Shown here: positions 28,910 through 37,599 of the stretch, piece after piece
Numbering within the stretch: the stretch's first letter is position 1
Layout: each line of letters opens with the position of its first letter
Assembly: GCA_020634855.1 (NCBI GenBank)
Contig: JACKAU010000013.1
Coordinates: 1-64,000, forward strand
DNA: 64,000 nt
Direction of reading: 5' to 3'
Origin: Anaerolineales bacterium
Lineage (GTDB): Bacteria; Chloroflexota; Anaerolineae; 4572-78; J111
Made by a program: the position numbers and the translations under genes
The notes under the pieces: model-generated
Databases searched by the model: none
What the model saw: the letters and a program-made list of their open reading frames with translations, nothing else
What the model was told of the DNA's origin: nothing

Positions 28910-29656
28910 ATGAAACTTTCAGTAATCATCCCCGTCTATAATGAAGAGTCGACCATCAGTCAGGTCATCGACAAGGTGCGCGAGGTTGAGCTGCCTTTAG
29001 ATCGAGAAATTATTGTGGTTGATGACGGCTCCACCGATCACACCGCCGATATCCTGACCCAGCGTCAAAAAGATGTTACCTTCGTCCACTTCTCCCGGAT
29101 AAACTTTGGCAAAGGAGCGGCGATTCGCGTCGGGTTAACCTACGTCACTGGCGATATCGTTATTATCCAGGATGCCGACTTGGAACTGGACCCTAATGAA
29201 TATCGCCTGCTGCTCAAACCGATTCTGGCCGGCCAAGCTAATGTGGTTTATGGATCGCGTTTTCTCAAGCCCAATCCCAATATCCGGCGTCGCACCCTGC
29301 TGGCCAATAAATTTTTAACCTGGTTTACCAACCTACTCTACGGTTCTCACCTGACCGACATGGAAACCGCCTACAAAGCCTTCAAGGCCGATGTCATCGC
29401 TGGTATCAAGCTCGATTGCCATCGCTTTGAATTTGAGCCGGAAGTGACCGGCAAGCTGTTGCGCCAGGGCTATACTATTAAAGAAGTGCCGATTTCCTAT
29501 AACCCCCGCACCGAAGAAGAGGGCAAGAAGATCGGCTGGCGCGATGGTTACACGGCCATCTGGACCTTGCTCAAATACCGGCTGTCAGAGCGCAGTGCGG
29601 CCTCGCCAATCCAAAAACCGCCCAAACCGGTCTCAGTTAGCGATGTGGAAGGCTAA
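28910..29656 (+). CDS. polyprenyl-phosphate glycosyltransferase, GT2 (DPM1-like)
   Basis: A 248-residue GT-A enzyme. It starts at the ATG (MKLSVIIPVYNEE), with GGA eight bases upstream; an earlier TTG is less likely. Motifs: IIVVDDGSTDHT (nucleotide binding), FGKGAAIRVG, the metal-binding IIQDADLELDPNEY, YGSRF, and DMETAYKAF typical of dolichyl-phosphate mannose synthase-like enzymes. It lacks C-terminal membrane segments and is therefore cytoplasmic or peripheral. Such enzymes move a sugar from a nucleotide donor onto a polyprenyl phosphate, which supplies GT-C transferases on the outer face. Its position directly after seven GT-C genes fits that role. The end overlaps the next start by 14 bases. 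Confidence 0.9.
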   Translation: MKLSVIIPVYNEESTISQVIDKVREVELPLDREIIVVDDGSTDHTADILTQRQKDVTFVHFSRINFGKGAAIRVGLTYVTGDIVIIQDADLELDPNEYRLLLKPILAGQANVVYGSRFLKPNPNIRRRTLLANKFLTWFTNLLYGSHLTDMETAYKAFKADVIAGIKLDCHRFEFEPEVTGKLLRQGYTIKEVPISYNPRTEEEGKKIGWRDGYTAIWTLLKYRLSERSAASPIQKPPKPVSVSDVEG

Positions 29657-32036
29657 GTCCGGTGCCTCGATCTGGCCTGACGTCTTCCTTATCCTTATTC
29701 TGGCCCTCCTCCCGTTGCTCTTTTTCTGGCGGCTGGTCACCCCTAACCCCGCCGACCGCCAACAAATTGCCGCCGGCGACTTCACCGAACAATATTTCCC
29801 GCTGCGCGCCTTCACGGCTCAACAGTGGGTCAGCGGCCACCTGCCGCTCTGGAATCCTTACCTATTCGGAGGTCAACCGGCTCTGGCCGACATCCAATCC
29901 GGCGCCCTCTACCCTCCGCACGTCATTCAAGCCCTCCTGTTAGGCTGGGGTGGGCCGCTCCTTGGCCGAGAAATCGGTTTTCCGGTTGAGGCTCTGGAAT
30001 GGCAGGTGATTTTTCATTTCTCCTTGGCCGCAGTCGGTACATATCTTTTTACCCGGCATCTCATTCTATGCCACTGGCATCGAAGCCTTAGCCAATCAGA
30101 TTCTGCCCATCTATCTTATCGGAGGCGAGGCTTTAGCCGGGGTAGCCCTATCCGCCAGGCTCGCTGCGGCGGCCTCATCGCCTCGCTTGTTTTTACCTAC
30201 AGCGGCTACTTGACCGGCTTTCCTGTCCAACAGATGACTATTCTGGCGGTCAGCGCCTGGCTGCCCTGGATTCTGTGGGGCTTAAGTGTCGCCCTAACTC
30301 GTCCCTTTCGGGTCGCCCTTCGACCTATCGCCTGGTCAGCCTTGGCCTTTGCCATGGCGATCCTAGCCGGACACCCTCAAACGGTGTTGTATATTTTTTA
30401 CCTTACCTTAGCTTACACCGTCTTTCGTTCCTTTTACGACTACCCATTGATGAGCGAGGCTGAGGCGAAGGTGGTCGAACCGCTCCCGCGCTATAAGGGT
30501 CTGATAAAAAATTTGGGTTTATGGCTAATTTCAATTTTACTGGGTATGAGCATTGCTGCCGTTCAGTTGCTGCCGACTCTGGAATTCATTGGCCTCTCGC
30601 TACGAGCTGATCTTTCGTATGAAGCCGTATCGGCCGGCTTGCCGCTGACTGAACTGGTCTCGATGCTCTATCCCGGTTACTTTGGCGGCTCGCCGGAATA
30701 TGTCGGGATTGCCACATTGGTGCTGATTGCGTTAGCGCTGCTGCTGGCTCGGCCCCGTGGAGAAGTCTACTTTTGGGCCGGGGCCGGCTTGGTTAGTTTG
30801 CTGCTGGCGTTCGGCGGTAAGCTTTTTGTCTATCCCCTCTTTTATTTGCTGGCTCCCGGGTTCGATGCCGTCCGGCAGCAGGAACGAGCCTTCCTGATTT
30901 ACAGCTTTAGTGCAGCTATCCTGGCCGGGTTCGGAGTGGCGGTGCTGGTCGCCCCATTATCTAAGCGGGCGCGCATCATTTTTGCTTACTTTGAACAACG
31001 CCTGGGCCTGGTCACTTTGGTAGCGGTCGTTATGACCGCCTTTTTTATCTACGGTTCAACTGCGGCTACGGCTCGGGGTGATGAGGTCAATCTCTTTTTT
31101 GGGGTGCTGCGCCATCACCTGTTTGGCCTGCTCATTTTGGGCGGGATATTACTGCTGGTGATGGCGCGTCGACGGCGGTGGCTGCCTCGTCTGTGGGTGG
31201 CTGCGTTGTTGGCGATGCTGGTGGCCTACAATTTGTTCACCGTTAACTGGCAGTTCAATTTGGAACCACGCCAATTACCCGGCTCCTTTACCCCGACCCC
31301 GGCGGTTCAATTCTTACAAGAACATCTCGATCCCCCGCTGGGACGCGTCGCCAGCGGCGGGTTGCTGCCCGGCGGCAACAGCGCTGCCTCAGTTTATAAC
31401 CTGCAAGATTTGACCGGCAATACGCCTTTGCAGTTAGCCTCGGTCGATGCCTTTTTGCAGCGGTTGCCGGCCTGGCGAGCTTGGCAACTGCTGAATGTAC
31501 GCTACATCGCCGATCAGCGCGACATCGGTGACCCTGGCTTATCCCTGGCATTTACGGACGATGACATGAAAATTTACCAGATGGGCGATCCCTTTGAGCG
31601 CGCCTGGCTGGTCAATCAGGTTGAGGTTATCGCCGATTTCAACGCAGCCATTGAGCGACTCACCGCCGATGATTTTGATCTGCGACACACCGCCATTGTT
31701 GCAGAGCCGCTGCCCATAGCGCTGGCTGGCGATGCAGCCGGTACCGTTCAGATCGATAGTTTCAGCGCGAACGGATTAAGCCTCACCATCGATACCATCG
31801 CGCCTCAGCTTTTAATCGTCAGTCAAACCGATTACCCCGGCTGGCATGCGACCCTCGATGACCGGCCGGTTGAGTTAGTGCCGGTTGACTCCGTATTGCA
31901 GGGGATAATCATTCCGGCGGGATTACATACCGTCCAGATAAAGTTTTGGCCGGGAACATTTACGGTAGGTCTTTGGCTATCTGTAATAGGTAGTTTGCTT
32001 TGCTTGGTAATGATGATCGGATTACGACGAAAATAA
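29643..32036 (+). CDS. YfhO-like polytopic membrane protein (putative GT-C glycosyltransferase)
   Basis: About 797 residues from the ATG at 29643 (MWKAKSGASIWPDVF), inside the end of the GT2 gene; a longer in-frame start at 29544 would read through most of the GT2 C-terminus and is unlikely. Features of the YfhO family: the first external loop FTEQYFPLRAFTAQQW then LPLWNPYLFGGQPALAD, many hydrophobic segments, an extracytoplasmic C-terminal domain with SQTDYPGWHATLDDR and a final transmembrane anchor. YfhO proteins are implicated in glycosylating cell-envelope polymers. A roughly 35-residue hydrophilic stretch near residues 138-172 (CHWHRSLSQSDSAHLSYRR) breaks a region that is normally compact; see findings. 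Overlap with the GT2 gene implies joint function. Confidence 0.82.
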   Translation: MWKAKSGASIWPDVFLILILALLPLLFFWRLVTPNPADRQQIAAGDFTEQYFPLRAFTAQQWVSGHLPLWNPYLFGGQPALADIQSGALYPPHVIQALLLGWGGPLLGREIGFPVEALEWQVIFHFSLAAVGTYLFTRHLILCHWHRSLSQSDSAHLSYRRRGFSRGSPIRQARCGGLIASLVFTYSGYLTGFPVQQMTILAVSAWLPWILWGLSVALTRPFRVALRPIAWSALAFAMAILAGHPQTVLYIFYLTLAYTVFRSFYDYPLMSEAEAKVVEPLPRYKGLIKNLGLWLISILLGMSIAAVQLLPTLEFIGLSLRADLSYEAVSAGLPLTELVSMLYPGYFGGSPEYVGIATLVLIALALLLARPRGEVYFWAGAGLVSLLLAFGGKLFVYPLFYLLAPGFDAVRQQERAFLIYSFSAAILAGFGVAVLVAPLSKRARIIFAYFEQRLGLVTLVAVVMTAFFIYGSTAATARGDEVNLFFGVLRHHLFGLLILGGILLLVMARRRRWLPRLWVAALLAMLVAYNLFTVNWQFNLEPRQLPGSFTPTPAVQFLQEHLDPPLGRVASGGLLPGGNSAASVYNLQDLTGNTPLQLASVDAFLQRLPAWRAWQLLNVRYIADQRDIGDPGLSLAFTDDDMKIYQMGDPFERAWLVNQVEVIADFNAAIERLTADDFDLRHTAIVAEPLPIALAGDAAGTVQIDSFSANGLSLTIDTIAPQLLIVSQTDYPGWHATLDDRPVELVPVDSVLQGIIIPAGLHTVQIKFWPGTFTVGLWLSVIGSLLCLVMMIGLRRK

Positions 32037-32100
32037 ATGATTAGTTGGATGGATGGTTGATTGATTTTCTGCTATCCAACCAACCAACCTCCCCACCATA

Positions 32101-32130
32101 TTGTCAAGGAAAGCCAACCTATGTTATAAT
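32101..32130 (+). promoter_or_regulatory. sigma-70-like promoter for the Excalibur protein gene
   Basis: TTGTCA (32101-32106), 18 bases, TATAAT (32125-32130); the ATG follows 36 bases later behind a strong AAAAGGAG. Just upstream, a GTTGGAT/ATCCAAC inverted repeat (about 32044-32085) may end the glycosylation operon. Confidence 0.7.
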
Positions 32131-32165
32131 CATTATGTCTACTCTCACCCAAAAGGAGCAGCTTC

Positions 32166-33281
32166 ATGAACGGTCGCTTGATCATAATTTTGATCGCATT
32201 GATTGTGGGTTTGGCCTTATTGACCCTGGTCTGCTTTGTCACCCTTTATCTCGCGCCCAATCTACCGTTTAACCCGCTCAGTCCGGCGCGGGCCACTGCC
32301 AACGCCGCCACCCGTATCGCCAGTATACCTACACCGCAGCCGACAGAAATTCCGGTGTCAACTTATCCAGCGACTTGGACCCCTACTTCTACTTTTACCC
32401 CGGCCCCCACTAAAACCGCCACCGATACCCGCACCCCTACTCCCACCCGCACCTCGACCGCCACCGATACCGCCACCGCCACCCGAACTTTTACCCCGGT
32501 CCCACCCACCGGAACACCAACGGCAACCTTCACCCCAACCCCGTATCCGTTTTTTGTGGGTTCTTTCTCCAGTATGAACAACTGCGCCGATCTGGGCTTG
32601 TGGGGTATGGTTAACGATGCGGAAGGCTTGCCTTTGGGGGGAGTCAACGTTCAATACGGTGAGTATGGCGTCTCAGACAGCCGTTTCCTGGTCACGTCCG
32701 ATGCCAATGGTCGCTTTGATGCGTTGCTGCTGCCCGGTTCTAACCGCGCTCAAGCGGTTATTACCCATACCTGGTACGCCTTTGTCGTCGATAGCGGCCA
32801 ACAACTCAGTGAAACCTTCCTATTTGAGACCGATCCTATTTTCGCGAATAATCCGCCACAGTGTAATGACAATAGCAACGACAATAATAGTAATAATAAC
32901 AGTAGCAACAATAATAACAGTAGTAATAACAATAACAGCAGTAACAACAACAATAGCAATAATAACAGCAACAACAATAGTAGCAACAGCAACAGTGGCA
33001 ATAACAACAGTAATGGAGAATGTCTACCTGATCCTTGTTTGAGTAGTGCGGCTGTCAACATAATGGTAGTCGACTGGCTGCAACGCCCGCCTGATCCGAT
33101 TGCCGGCGCACCCAATATTGATCCTATGACATTCTCTCCGGATGATTATAGTTGCGAGGATTTTGACACTCAGCCGGCCGCCCAGGCGTTTTACGAAGAA
33201 AATGCCGGTCCGATTCTCGATGTCTATGGCTTAGATCCTGATCGCGACGGCATTGCCTGTGAAGAATTGCCTGGTAGTTAA
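32166..33281 (+). CDS. membrane-anchored Excalibur-domain protein with Asn/Ser repeat
   Basis: A 371-residue protein. An N-terminal transmembrane helix (residues 5-32) leads to a Thr/Pro-rich stalk (about 55-130), a small beta-rich domain (about 135-225, LWGMVNDAEGLPLGGVNVQYG, resembling carboxypeptidase-regulatory folds), an Asn/Ser run (about 233-282) and a C-terminal Excalibur-type calcium-binding motif: YSCEDFDTQPAAQAFYEE then DPDRDGIACE. The last has the expected DxDxDGxxCE calcium loop and Cys pair. The Asn/Ser part is encoded by AAC/AAT/AGT triplet repeats (32868-33015), likely to vary in length. It probably sits on the cell surface. Its own promoter is visible. Confidence 0.85.
   Translation: MNGRLIIILIALIVGLALLTLVCFVTLYLAPNLPFNPLSPARATANAATRIASIPTPQPTEIPVSTYPATWTPTSTFTPAPTKTATDTRTPTPTRTSTATDTATATRTFTPVPPTGTPTATFTPTPYPFFVGSFSSMNNCADLGLWGMVNDAEGLPLGGVNVQYGEYGVSDSRFLVTSDANGRFDALLLPGSNRAQAVITHTWYAFVVDSGQQLSETFLFETDPIFANNPPQCNDNSNDNNSNNNSSNNNNSSNNNNSSNNNNSNNNSNNNSSNSNSGNNNSNGECLPDPCLSSAAVNIMVVDWLQRPPDPIAGAPNIDPMTFSPDDYSCEDFDTQPAAQAFYEENAGPILDVYGLDPDRDGIACEELPGS
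32868..33016 (+). repeat. AAC/AAT/AGT triplet repeat tract
   Basis: About 50 codons of almost only Asn and Ser, from triplets AAC, AAT, AGC and AGT. This is a slippage-prone in-frame tract within the Excalibur protein gene, giving a flexible linker. Confidence 0.9.
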
Positions 33282-33369
33282 AAATGCCCGGCGGCTAAAC
33301 CAGTCATTTCTATCAGGCCGTTACGCGGTTATGGCTATAAATGAATTTAGGTAATATCTGGAGTTCTTA

Positions 33370-33449
33370 CCACAAAGACCTCAAAGAAGGCACAGAGTTC
33401 ACTGAGCTTTTCTTTGAGGTCTTTGTATTTTCTTCGAAGTCTTTGTGGT
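33370..33449. terminator. long inverted repeat between convergent genes
   Basis: A 17-base perfect arm ACAAAGACCTCAAAGAA (33372-33388) pairs with TTCTTTGAGGTCTTTGT (33410-33426) over a 21-base loop; a third copy of the outer word, CTTTGTGG, follows at 33441. Its location between convergent genes suggests a bidirectional terminator, though such AAAGACC words also occur as dispersed repeats. Confidence 0.55.
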
Positions 33450-33469
33450 GAAATAGTTTTGGTTGGTGG

Positions 33470-35434
33470 TTAGCCACTTGACGGGGTAATTGTCAGCGTG
33501 GGCGTAATCAGCTCAGGCGTCGTGGTAGGTAATGTTGGGGAAGTGGAGGGCGTTATCGTCGCTGTCCGTGTGCTGCCGGCCCGCGTGGGAGTTGGAGTTC
33601 GCGTCGGGGTCGATGACAACGTTGGAGTTCGAGTAGCAGTTCCCCTGGGGGGTGATGATGTCGCCGTGGGCGAGGTCGTTGGCGTCGATGTGCGAGTCGG
33701 AGTGGATGTTACCGTCGGCGTGATCGTAATCGTGCTGGTCGGGGTGATTTCGGCGCTGCCGGTAATGCTTTGGCTGGCTGTTAGTGATTGGGTTCCCGTA
33801 ATCGACACTGTGCCGGTCACCACCGCCGGCTGATCGAGCGCCCAGCGAGGATGGCTGGTTTGCCCATCGGTGGTGATTTGTTGGGGTAGCCCCCCCTGGC
33901 GATTGACCGTATATAGATTCCCATTGTAGGTAAACAGTAGTTCCTCTTGATCCGGCGACCAAACCAGTTCTGGGAGTTGCACACCCACCTCTTCACTAAA
34001 CGGAAAAAGTTGACGGCGATTGCTGCCGTCTCGATCTACCAGCACAATTCGGTAGCGGCTGTTGACCGATTGGAGCGGAGTTAGCGCTTCGCCAAAAGCC
34101 AGACCGGCCTCGCCCCAGGCCGGGTTCGACCACATGCCCACCCGGCCGGCAATTTTAGCCGAGACTGCTCCATCGATGCTTAGTAGCCATAAATCGAACA
34201 CCTGGCTCTCTTCCTCCGGCTCTGATGCCACGGGCGGTCCGTGGACAGTTGCCGCGATAAATTGCCCGTCCGGCGACCAACTGATGCCCGGCACCCACAC
34301 CCAATCACTGAAGGTTTCCAATGGAGGGAAATCGAGCAGCGGCGTCACCGTCGCGTCGGCGGCCTCCCTTGCGGTCTCAATATCAATCACACCAATCTGG
34401 TCGGCCCGAGCATACGCCAACTTCGTGCCGTCAGGCGACCAGACAAATGTAGTTCCCCACCACGGGTACAACCCCTGCGTGTTGGCGGGCAAAATCTCTT
34501 CCGGCTCGGGCGGCGACTCCTTCGTCCGATTTTGCGTTTCGGTTGGGTCAGGCGGGGTGAGCAGCCACAGATCGTTATTGGCCCGCCAGCCGGGTGGGTT
34601 GGCTGTGCGCTCGGCGGTGCTGTAGATGATACGTGAATCGGTCAGTACCGGCGACCATTCAGCCTGCAATACGCCCTGCACTCCCAGGGTGATCGGTTTT
34701 TCGCCAACGATGGTGGTCGAGGCCAGCCACAACTCGTTGAGCGGTAGGTCAATTTCGTTGGTCAGCGCGGTGGTATAGAGCAGTTGCCGGCCATCCGGCG
34801 ACAGGTTAAAGACCCGACCGTCGAGGTTCCCGTCGGTGGTCAAGGCCCGACGGCTGCCGCTGCTGCTGCGAACCAGCCAGGCGTTGTTGTTGGCCATATA
34901 GGCCATCGTCCCCGCCACCGGCACCGACGGCAAACTATCTTGCGGGCCAACAATCAAAATTTCGGGGACAGGCGGCGTCGTCACTTCCCTGGAAATCTCC
35001 GTTCGGTTGACCTCCTGCCCATCTTCATACACAATCCGCGTCGAAATCTCTTCTTCACCGTTGACGCCTAATTGAGCCAGGCGGCTCTCGCCTTTGGGCA
35101 GCGCCTCATTAACCACGGTCTGCCGCTCAAATGATAACACCGCTTGTTCGCGTTCGATTTTTTCGGTTACGCGTACAACTTTAATCGCCATGCCCGGCTT
35201 TAACTCGGTATAGAGATCGGGGGCTACCCGATCCAATGGGCCGAGTTCGATCTTGGCCTCGTCGAGGACATCTCGCACCGTAGTTGCTTCCGTAGTGATG
35301 CGCTTGGTTGTTCCGTCGGCTTCAATTGATACTTGCTTGGGCTGGGGTTGGCAGGCTGTGGCTAACCCGATAATCAACAGTAGAAACAAATAATAAATCG
35401 ATTTTTGCGAAAATGAGGTGGCCGGTAAATCCAT
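33470..35434 (-). CDS. lipoprotein with DUF348 and G5-like domains, beta-propeller and Thr/Pro tail
   Basis: A 654-residue secreted lipoprotein. A signal peptide ends in the lipobox LATAC (Cys about 28). Residues 33-90 look like DUF348 (VSIEADGTTKRITTEATTV) and 90-155 like a G5 domain (EREQAVLSFERQTV, then GVNGEEEIS), the pair found in YabE/Rpf-like cell-wall proteins. From about 170 to 540 are TolB/PD40-type propeller repeats (VWSPDGTKLAYAR, SWSPDGQFIAATV, VWSPDQEELLFTYNG). The last 110 residues are a Thr/Ser/Pro-rich tail. There is no catalytic domain, so it is likely a surface binding protein. It starts two bases after the stop of the molybdopterin-domain gene, so they share an mRNA. Confidence 0.82.
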   Translation of the reverse strand: MDLPATSFSQKSIYYLFLLLIIGLATACQPQPKQVSIEADGTTKRITTEATTVRDVLDEAKIELGPLDRVAPDLYTELKPGMAIKVVRVTEKIEREQAVLSFERQTVVNEALPKGESRLAQLGVNGEEEISTRIVYEDGQEVNRTEISREVTTPPVPEILIVGPQDSLPSVPVAGTMAYMANNNAWLVRSSSGSRRALTTDGNLDGRVFNLSPDGRQLLYTTALTNEIDLPLNELWLASTTIVGEKPITLGVQGVLQAEWSPVLTDSRIIYSTAERTANPPGWRANNDLWLLTPPDPTETQNRTKESPPEPEEILPANTQGLYPWWGTTFVWSPDGTKLAYARADQIGVIDIETAREAADATVTPLLDFPPLETFSDWVWVPGISWSPDGQFIAATVHGPPVASEPEEESQVFDLWLLSIDGAVSAKIAGRVGMWSNPAWGEAGLAFGEALTPLQSVNSRYRIVLVDRDGSNRRQLFPFSEEVGVQLPELVWSPDQEELLFTYNGNLYTVNRQGGLPQQITTDGQTSHPRWALDQPAVVTGTVSITGTQSLTASQSITGSAEITPTSTITITPTVTSTPTRTSTPTTSPTATSSPPRGTATRTPTLSSTPTRTPTPTRAGSTRTATITPSTSPTLPTTTPELITPTLTITPSSG

Positions 35435-35436
35435 CG

Positions 35437-36408
35437 CTACTTTAAATAGCCTCCGTGTCCCAATTGCACCAAATCGCGCCGGGCCAGCCGTTCGCCGGCG
35501 GCCAGCCGGGGCAGCACCATATCGATGACGTTGTAACTTTTGCTGCGGGCGCAGCCGGGCGCGCCGACCACCGCAATATCGCCGTGATAGGCCAGCATGA
35601 AGAGGTTGCCCGGCTCGACCGGCACGCCGTGGTGGACAATCTCGCCGCCTGCGGCCTTGATGGCTCGCGGCGTAATGTCGTCCGTATCCATGATCGACGT
35701 TTCGCCGGCAATTAGGATCATCTCGACTGCGCTGTCCAGAGCCGCGCGGATAGCCTGGCTAATCGCCTGTTCGTCCTCAGCTATATAAGGGCCGTCAATT
35801 AATTCGGTACCGAACTCGGCTAAGCGCTCCCGTAGTGGGCCGGTAAAGCTGCTAACTACTTTGGCTCGAGCCGCCTCGCTGCCGGTGGTGATCAACATCG
35901 CCCGGTGAACCACAAACGGTTTGACGGCAACCAGAGGGTACGCCCGGGCTACCGCCTCGGCCGCTTCCAGTTCGGCTTGAGGCACGCTGTAAGGGATGAT
36001 TTTGATGGTGCCCAGCACCTTTTTCGGCTGGACAGGGGTGTTGTTCGGTACCGTCGCCAGCGTAATACCGGGTCGATCATTAAAAGTCAGCAGGGCTTCG
36101 ACATCAACTTTGAATAACCCACTCGTCTCGGCGATCAAATTGACCCGGCCCGTCGCTGCGTTTGAGGTGGTCAACCCCGACCCGGCCAGCAAATCGCCCA
36201 ACCGGCGCGCAGCTTCATCTTCATGGACATCATTTTCATCTAATACCCCCACGTAGACATCTGCTTGCTCTAATGACAGTAGCGTCTCCGCGTCTTCGGG
36301 GGTTAACATCGTTCCTTTACGCAGTACACGCCGTCCATCCGGGCCGGCCTGATTGTGGATCAGGACATGCCCAATCGCCTCGTTGACAGACATCTTTACC
36401 ACTTTCAT
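35437..36408 (-). CDS. molybdopterin-binding (MoCF) domain protein
   Basis: A 323-residue protein. An N-terminal part (1-60, MSVNEAIGHVLIHN..) resembles the start of MoeA-like proteins. The C-terminal 150 residues form a MoCF_biosynth-type fold, with ITTGSEAA, MILIAGETSIMDTDDITPRAI and VVGAPGCARSKSYNVID. The central part (about 80-160) matches neither MoeA domain II nor MogA. Stand-alone proteins of this kind are annotated as molybdopterin-binding; whether it acts in cofactor insertion is not known, and no molybdoenzyme gene is present in the window. Cotranscribed with the downstream lipoprotein gene. Confidence 0.75.
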   Translation of the reverse strand: MKVVKMSVNEAIGHVLIHNQAGPDGRRVLRKGTMLTPEDAETLLSLEQADVYVGVLDENDVHEDEAARRLGDLLAGSGLTTSNAATGRVNLIAETSGLFKVDVEALLTFNDRPGITLATVPNNTPVQPKKVLGTIKIIPYSVPQAELEAAEAVARAYPLVAVKPFVVHRAMLITTGSEAARAKVVSSFTGPLRERLAEFGTELIDGPYIAEDEQAISQAIRAALDSAVEMILIAGETSIMDTDDITPRAIKAAGGEIVHHGVPVEPGNLFMLAYHGDIAVVGAPGCARSKSYNVIDMVLPRLAAGERLARRDLVQLGHGGYLK

Positions 36409-36605
36409 CGGGATAACCTCTTCCTAAATTACCGGTTCATCATGATACCAGCTAGATTGTAGCGATTTGCCGGAGATGATCAAACTTGAAGCCGGCGTAA
36501 ACGGAAAGAGGATTTGGTGATTTCAGTCCGTCAGGTTGCCCAAGCTCGGACCATCCATATAATCATTCAAGTTAGATTAGATTAATATCATCGAATAGGT
36601 GAGTG

Positions 36606-37187
36606 ATGCATTTAACCCCGCATCTGTTGCTTAATGCTTACTATCAAGGGGTCTTTCCCATGGCCCACGATGATGGCAATATCTACTGGTATGATCCCAA
36701 TCCCAGGGCCATCATTCCGCTCGATGATTTTCACGTTCCACGCCGGCTGGCACGCGTGATTCGTCGAGGCGGTTTTGAAGTGCGCTTTGATTTCGATTTC
36801 CGGGCCGTTATCACCGCTTGCGCCGAACCGGCTGAGGGTCGAGAAAAGACCTGGATTAACGATCAGATCATCGATAGCTACTGCCAACTCTACGAGTTAG
36901 GCTTTGCCCACAGCGTCGAAACCTGGATCGATGGCCAATTGGCGGGCGGCCTGTACGGTGTTTCGTTACAAGGCGTATTCGCCGGCGAGAGTATGTTTAG
37001 CCGCGCCCAAGACACCAGCAAGATCGCTCTGGTTTACCTGGTTGAGCATTTACGCAGCCGAGGCTTCGTTCTGCTCGACACCCAATTTATCACTCCCCAC
37101 TTAGCGCGCTTTGGCGCTATCGAGATTCCCCGGGCGGAATACAAAACTCGCCTGGCTAAAGCCCTCCGAGTACAAACCTGGTTTTAG
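36606..37187 (+). CDS. aat: leucyl/phenylalanyl-tRNA--protein transferase
   Basis: A 193-residue enzyme that adds Leu or Phe from aminoacyl-tRNA to N-terminal Arg/Lys of proteins, marking them for the ClpS/ClpAP N-degron route in the cytoplasm. Diagnostic segments: LLLNAYYQGVFPMA with YWYDPNPRAIIPLD at the N-terminus, VETWIDGQLAGGLYGVSLQG, and GESMFSRAQDTSKIALVYLV in the catalytic core. It is shorter than the E. coli protein (about 234), mostly at the ends. ATG follows GTG at 36603; AGGTGA lies close upstream. It stands alone between a divergent gene and the nad operon. Confidence 0.95.
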   Translation: MHLTPHLLLNAYYQGVFPMAHDDGNIYWYDPNPRAIIPLDDFHVPRRLARVIRRGGFEVRFDFDFRAVITACAEPAEGREKTWINDQIIDSYCQLYELGFAHSVETWIDGQLAGGLYGVSLQGVFAGESMFSRAQDTSKIALVYLVEHLRSRGFVLLDTQFITPHLARFGAIEIPRAEYKTRLAKALRVQTWF

Positions 37188-37216
37188 GTAATCTTGCCCT
37201 TTTTCTTAGTGTACTA

Positions 37217-37245
37217 TTGACAAAAACCGTGGTTTATGCTATAGT
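37217..37245 (+). promoter_or_regulatory. distal promoter upstream of nadC
   Basis: TTGACA (37217-37222), exactly 17 bases, TATAGT (37240-37245), preceded by TG at the extended -10 position. A near-consensus sigma-70 promoter downstream of aat. Confidence 0.7.
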
Positions 37246-37275
37246 TAGTGTGTGAATTACAATATTGAGGTTGTT

Positions 37276-37315
37276 TGACAAGACAATTGACAATCACGTG
37301 TCTTTTCTGTAAAAT
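37276..37315 (+). promoter_or_regulatory. second nad promoter with TGACAAGACA element
   Basis: TTGACA (37287-37292), 17 bases, TAAAAT (37310-37315). TGACAAGACA (37276-37285) abuts the -35 box, and the same word occurs twice nearer the gene. Because the operon ends in niaR, an operator for that repressor is the obvious reading (inference). Confidence 0.6.
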
Positions 37316-37365
37316 CTCGCTGCTTGTTGGAAGTTTAAATCTTTTTAACGACACAATCGAATACT

Positions 37366-37580
37366 AACCCCGATTACTCGCTAACGGACACTCTTTGAAT
37401 TTGACCTGGAATTAGCCAGCGAAGCCACCTTTTGGCCACCGGACCGCCGACGGCAGACAGTAGACCGCTCAAAAAATAGGCCGAACTGGGTCGCTTGGGC
37501 GGTCAGTGGACAGCGGTCGGCGGTCACGGGGGCAGACTCTTTGTCAAATCGAGTATGTGTCCGTTAGCAAACCCCGATTA
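37366..37580. mobile_element. MITE-like element with terminal inverted repeats and 11-bp direct repeats
   Basis: Direct repeats AACCCCGATTA at 37366-37376 and 37570-37580 flank 193 bases. Inside are inverted ends GCTAACGGACAC (37380-37391) and GTGTCCGTTAGC (37557-37568); after a 7-base unmatched spacer, a further ATTTGAC (37399-37405) has its inverse GTCAAAT on the right. The interior has more imperfect inverted repeats and no gene. It separates the two nad promoters from nadC. Confidence 0.7.
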
Positions 37581-37599
37581 TTATATTTTTGTTCATCAA

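Noticed and set aside
32750..33115. Minus-strand frame with a long poly-Leu run
   Set aside because: It is the complement of the AAC/AAT/AGT tract of the Excalibur protein gene; no ribosome site or homology.
36409..36605. Regulatory RNA or riboswitch between the divergent molybdopterin-domain gene and aat
   Set aside because: No conserved riboswitch core or strong hairpin could be recognised; only ordinary promoter-like AT-rich DNA.
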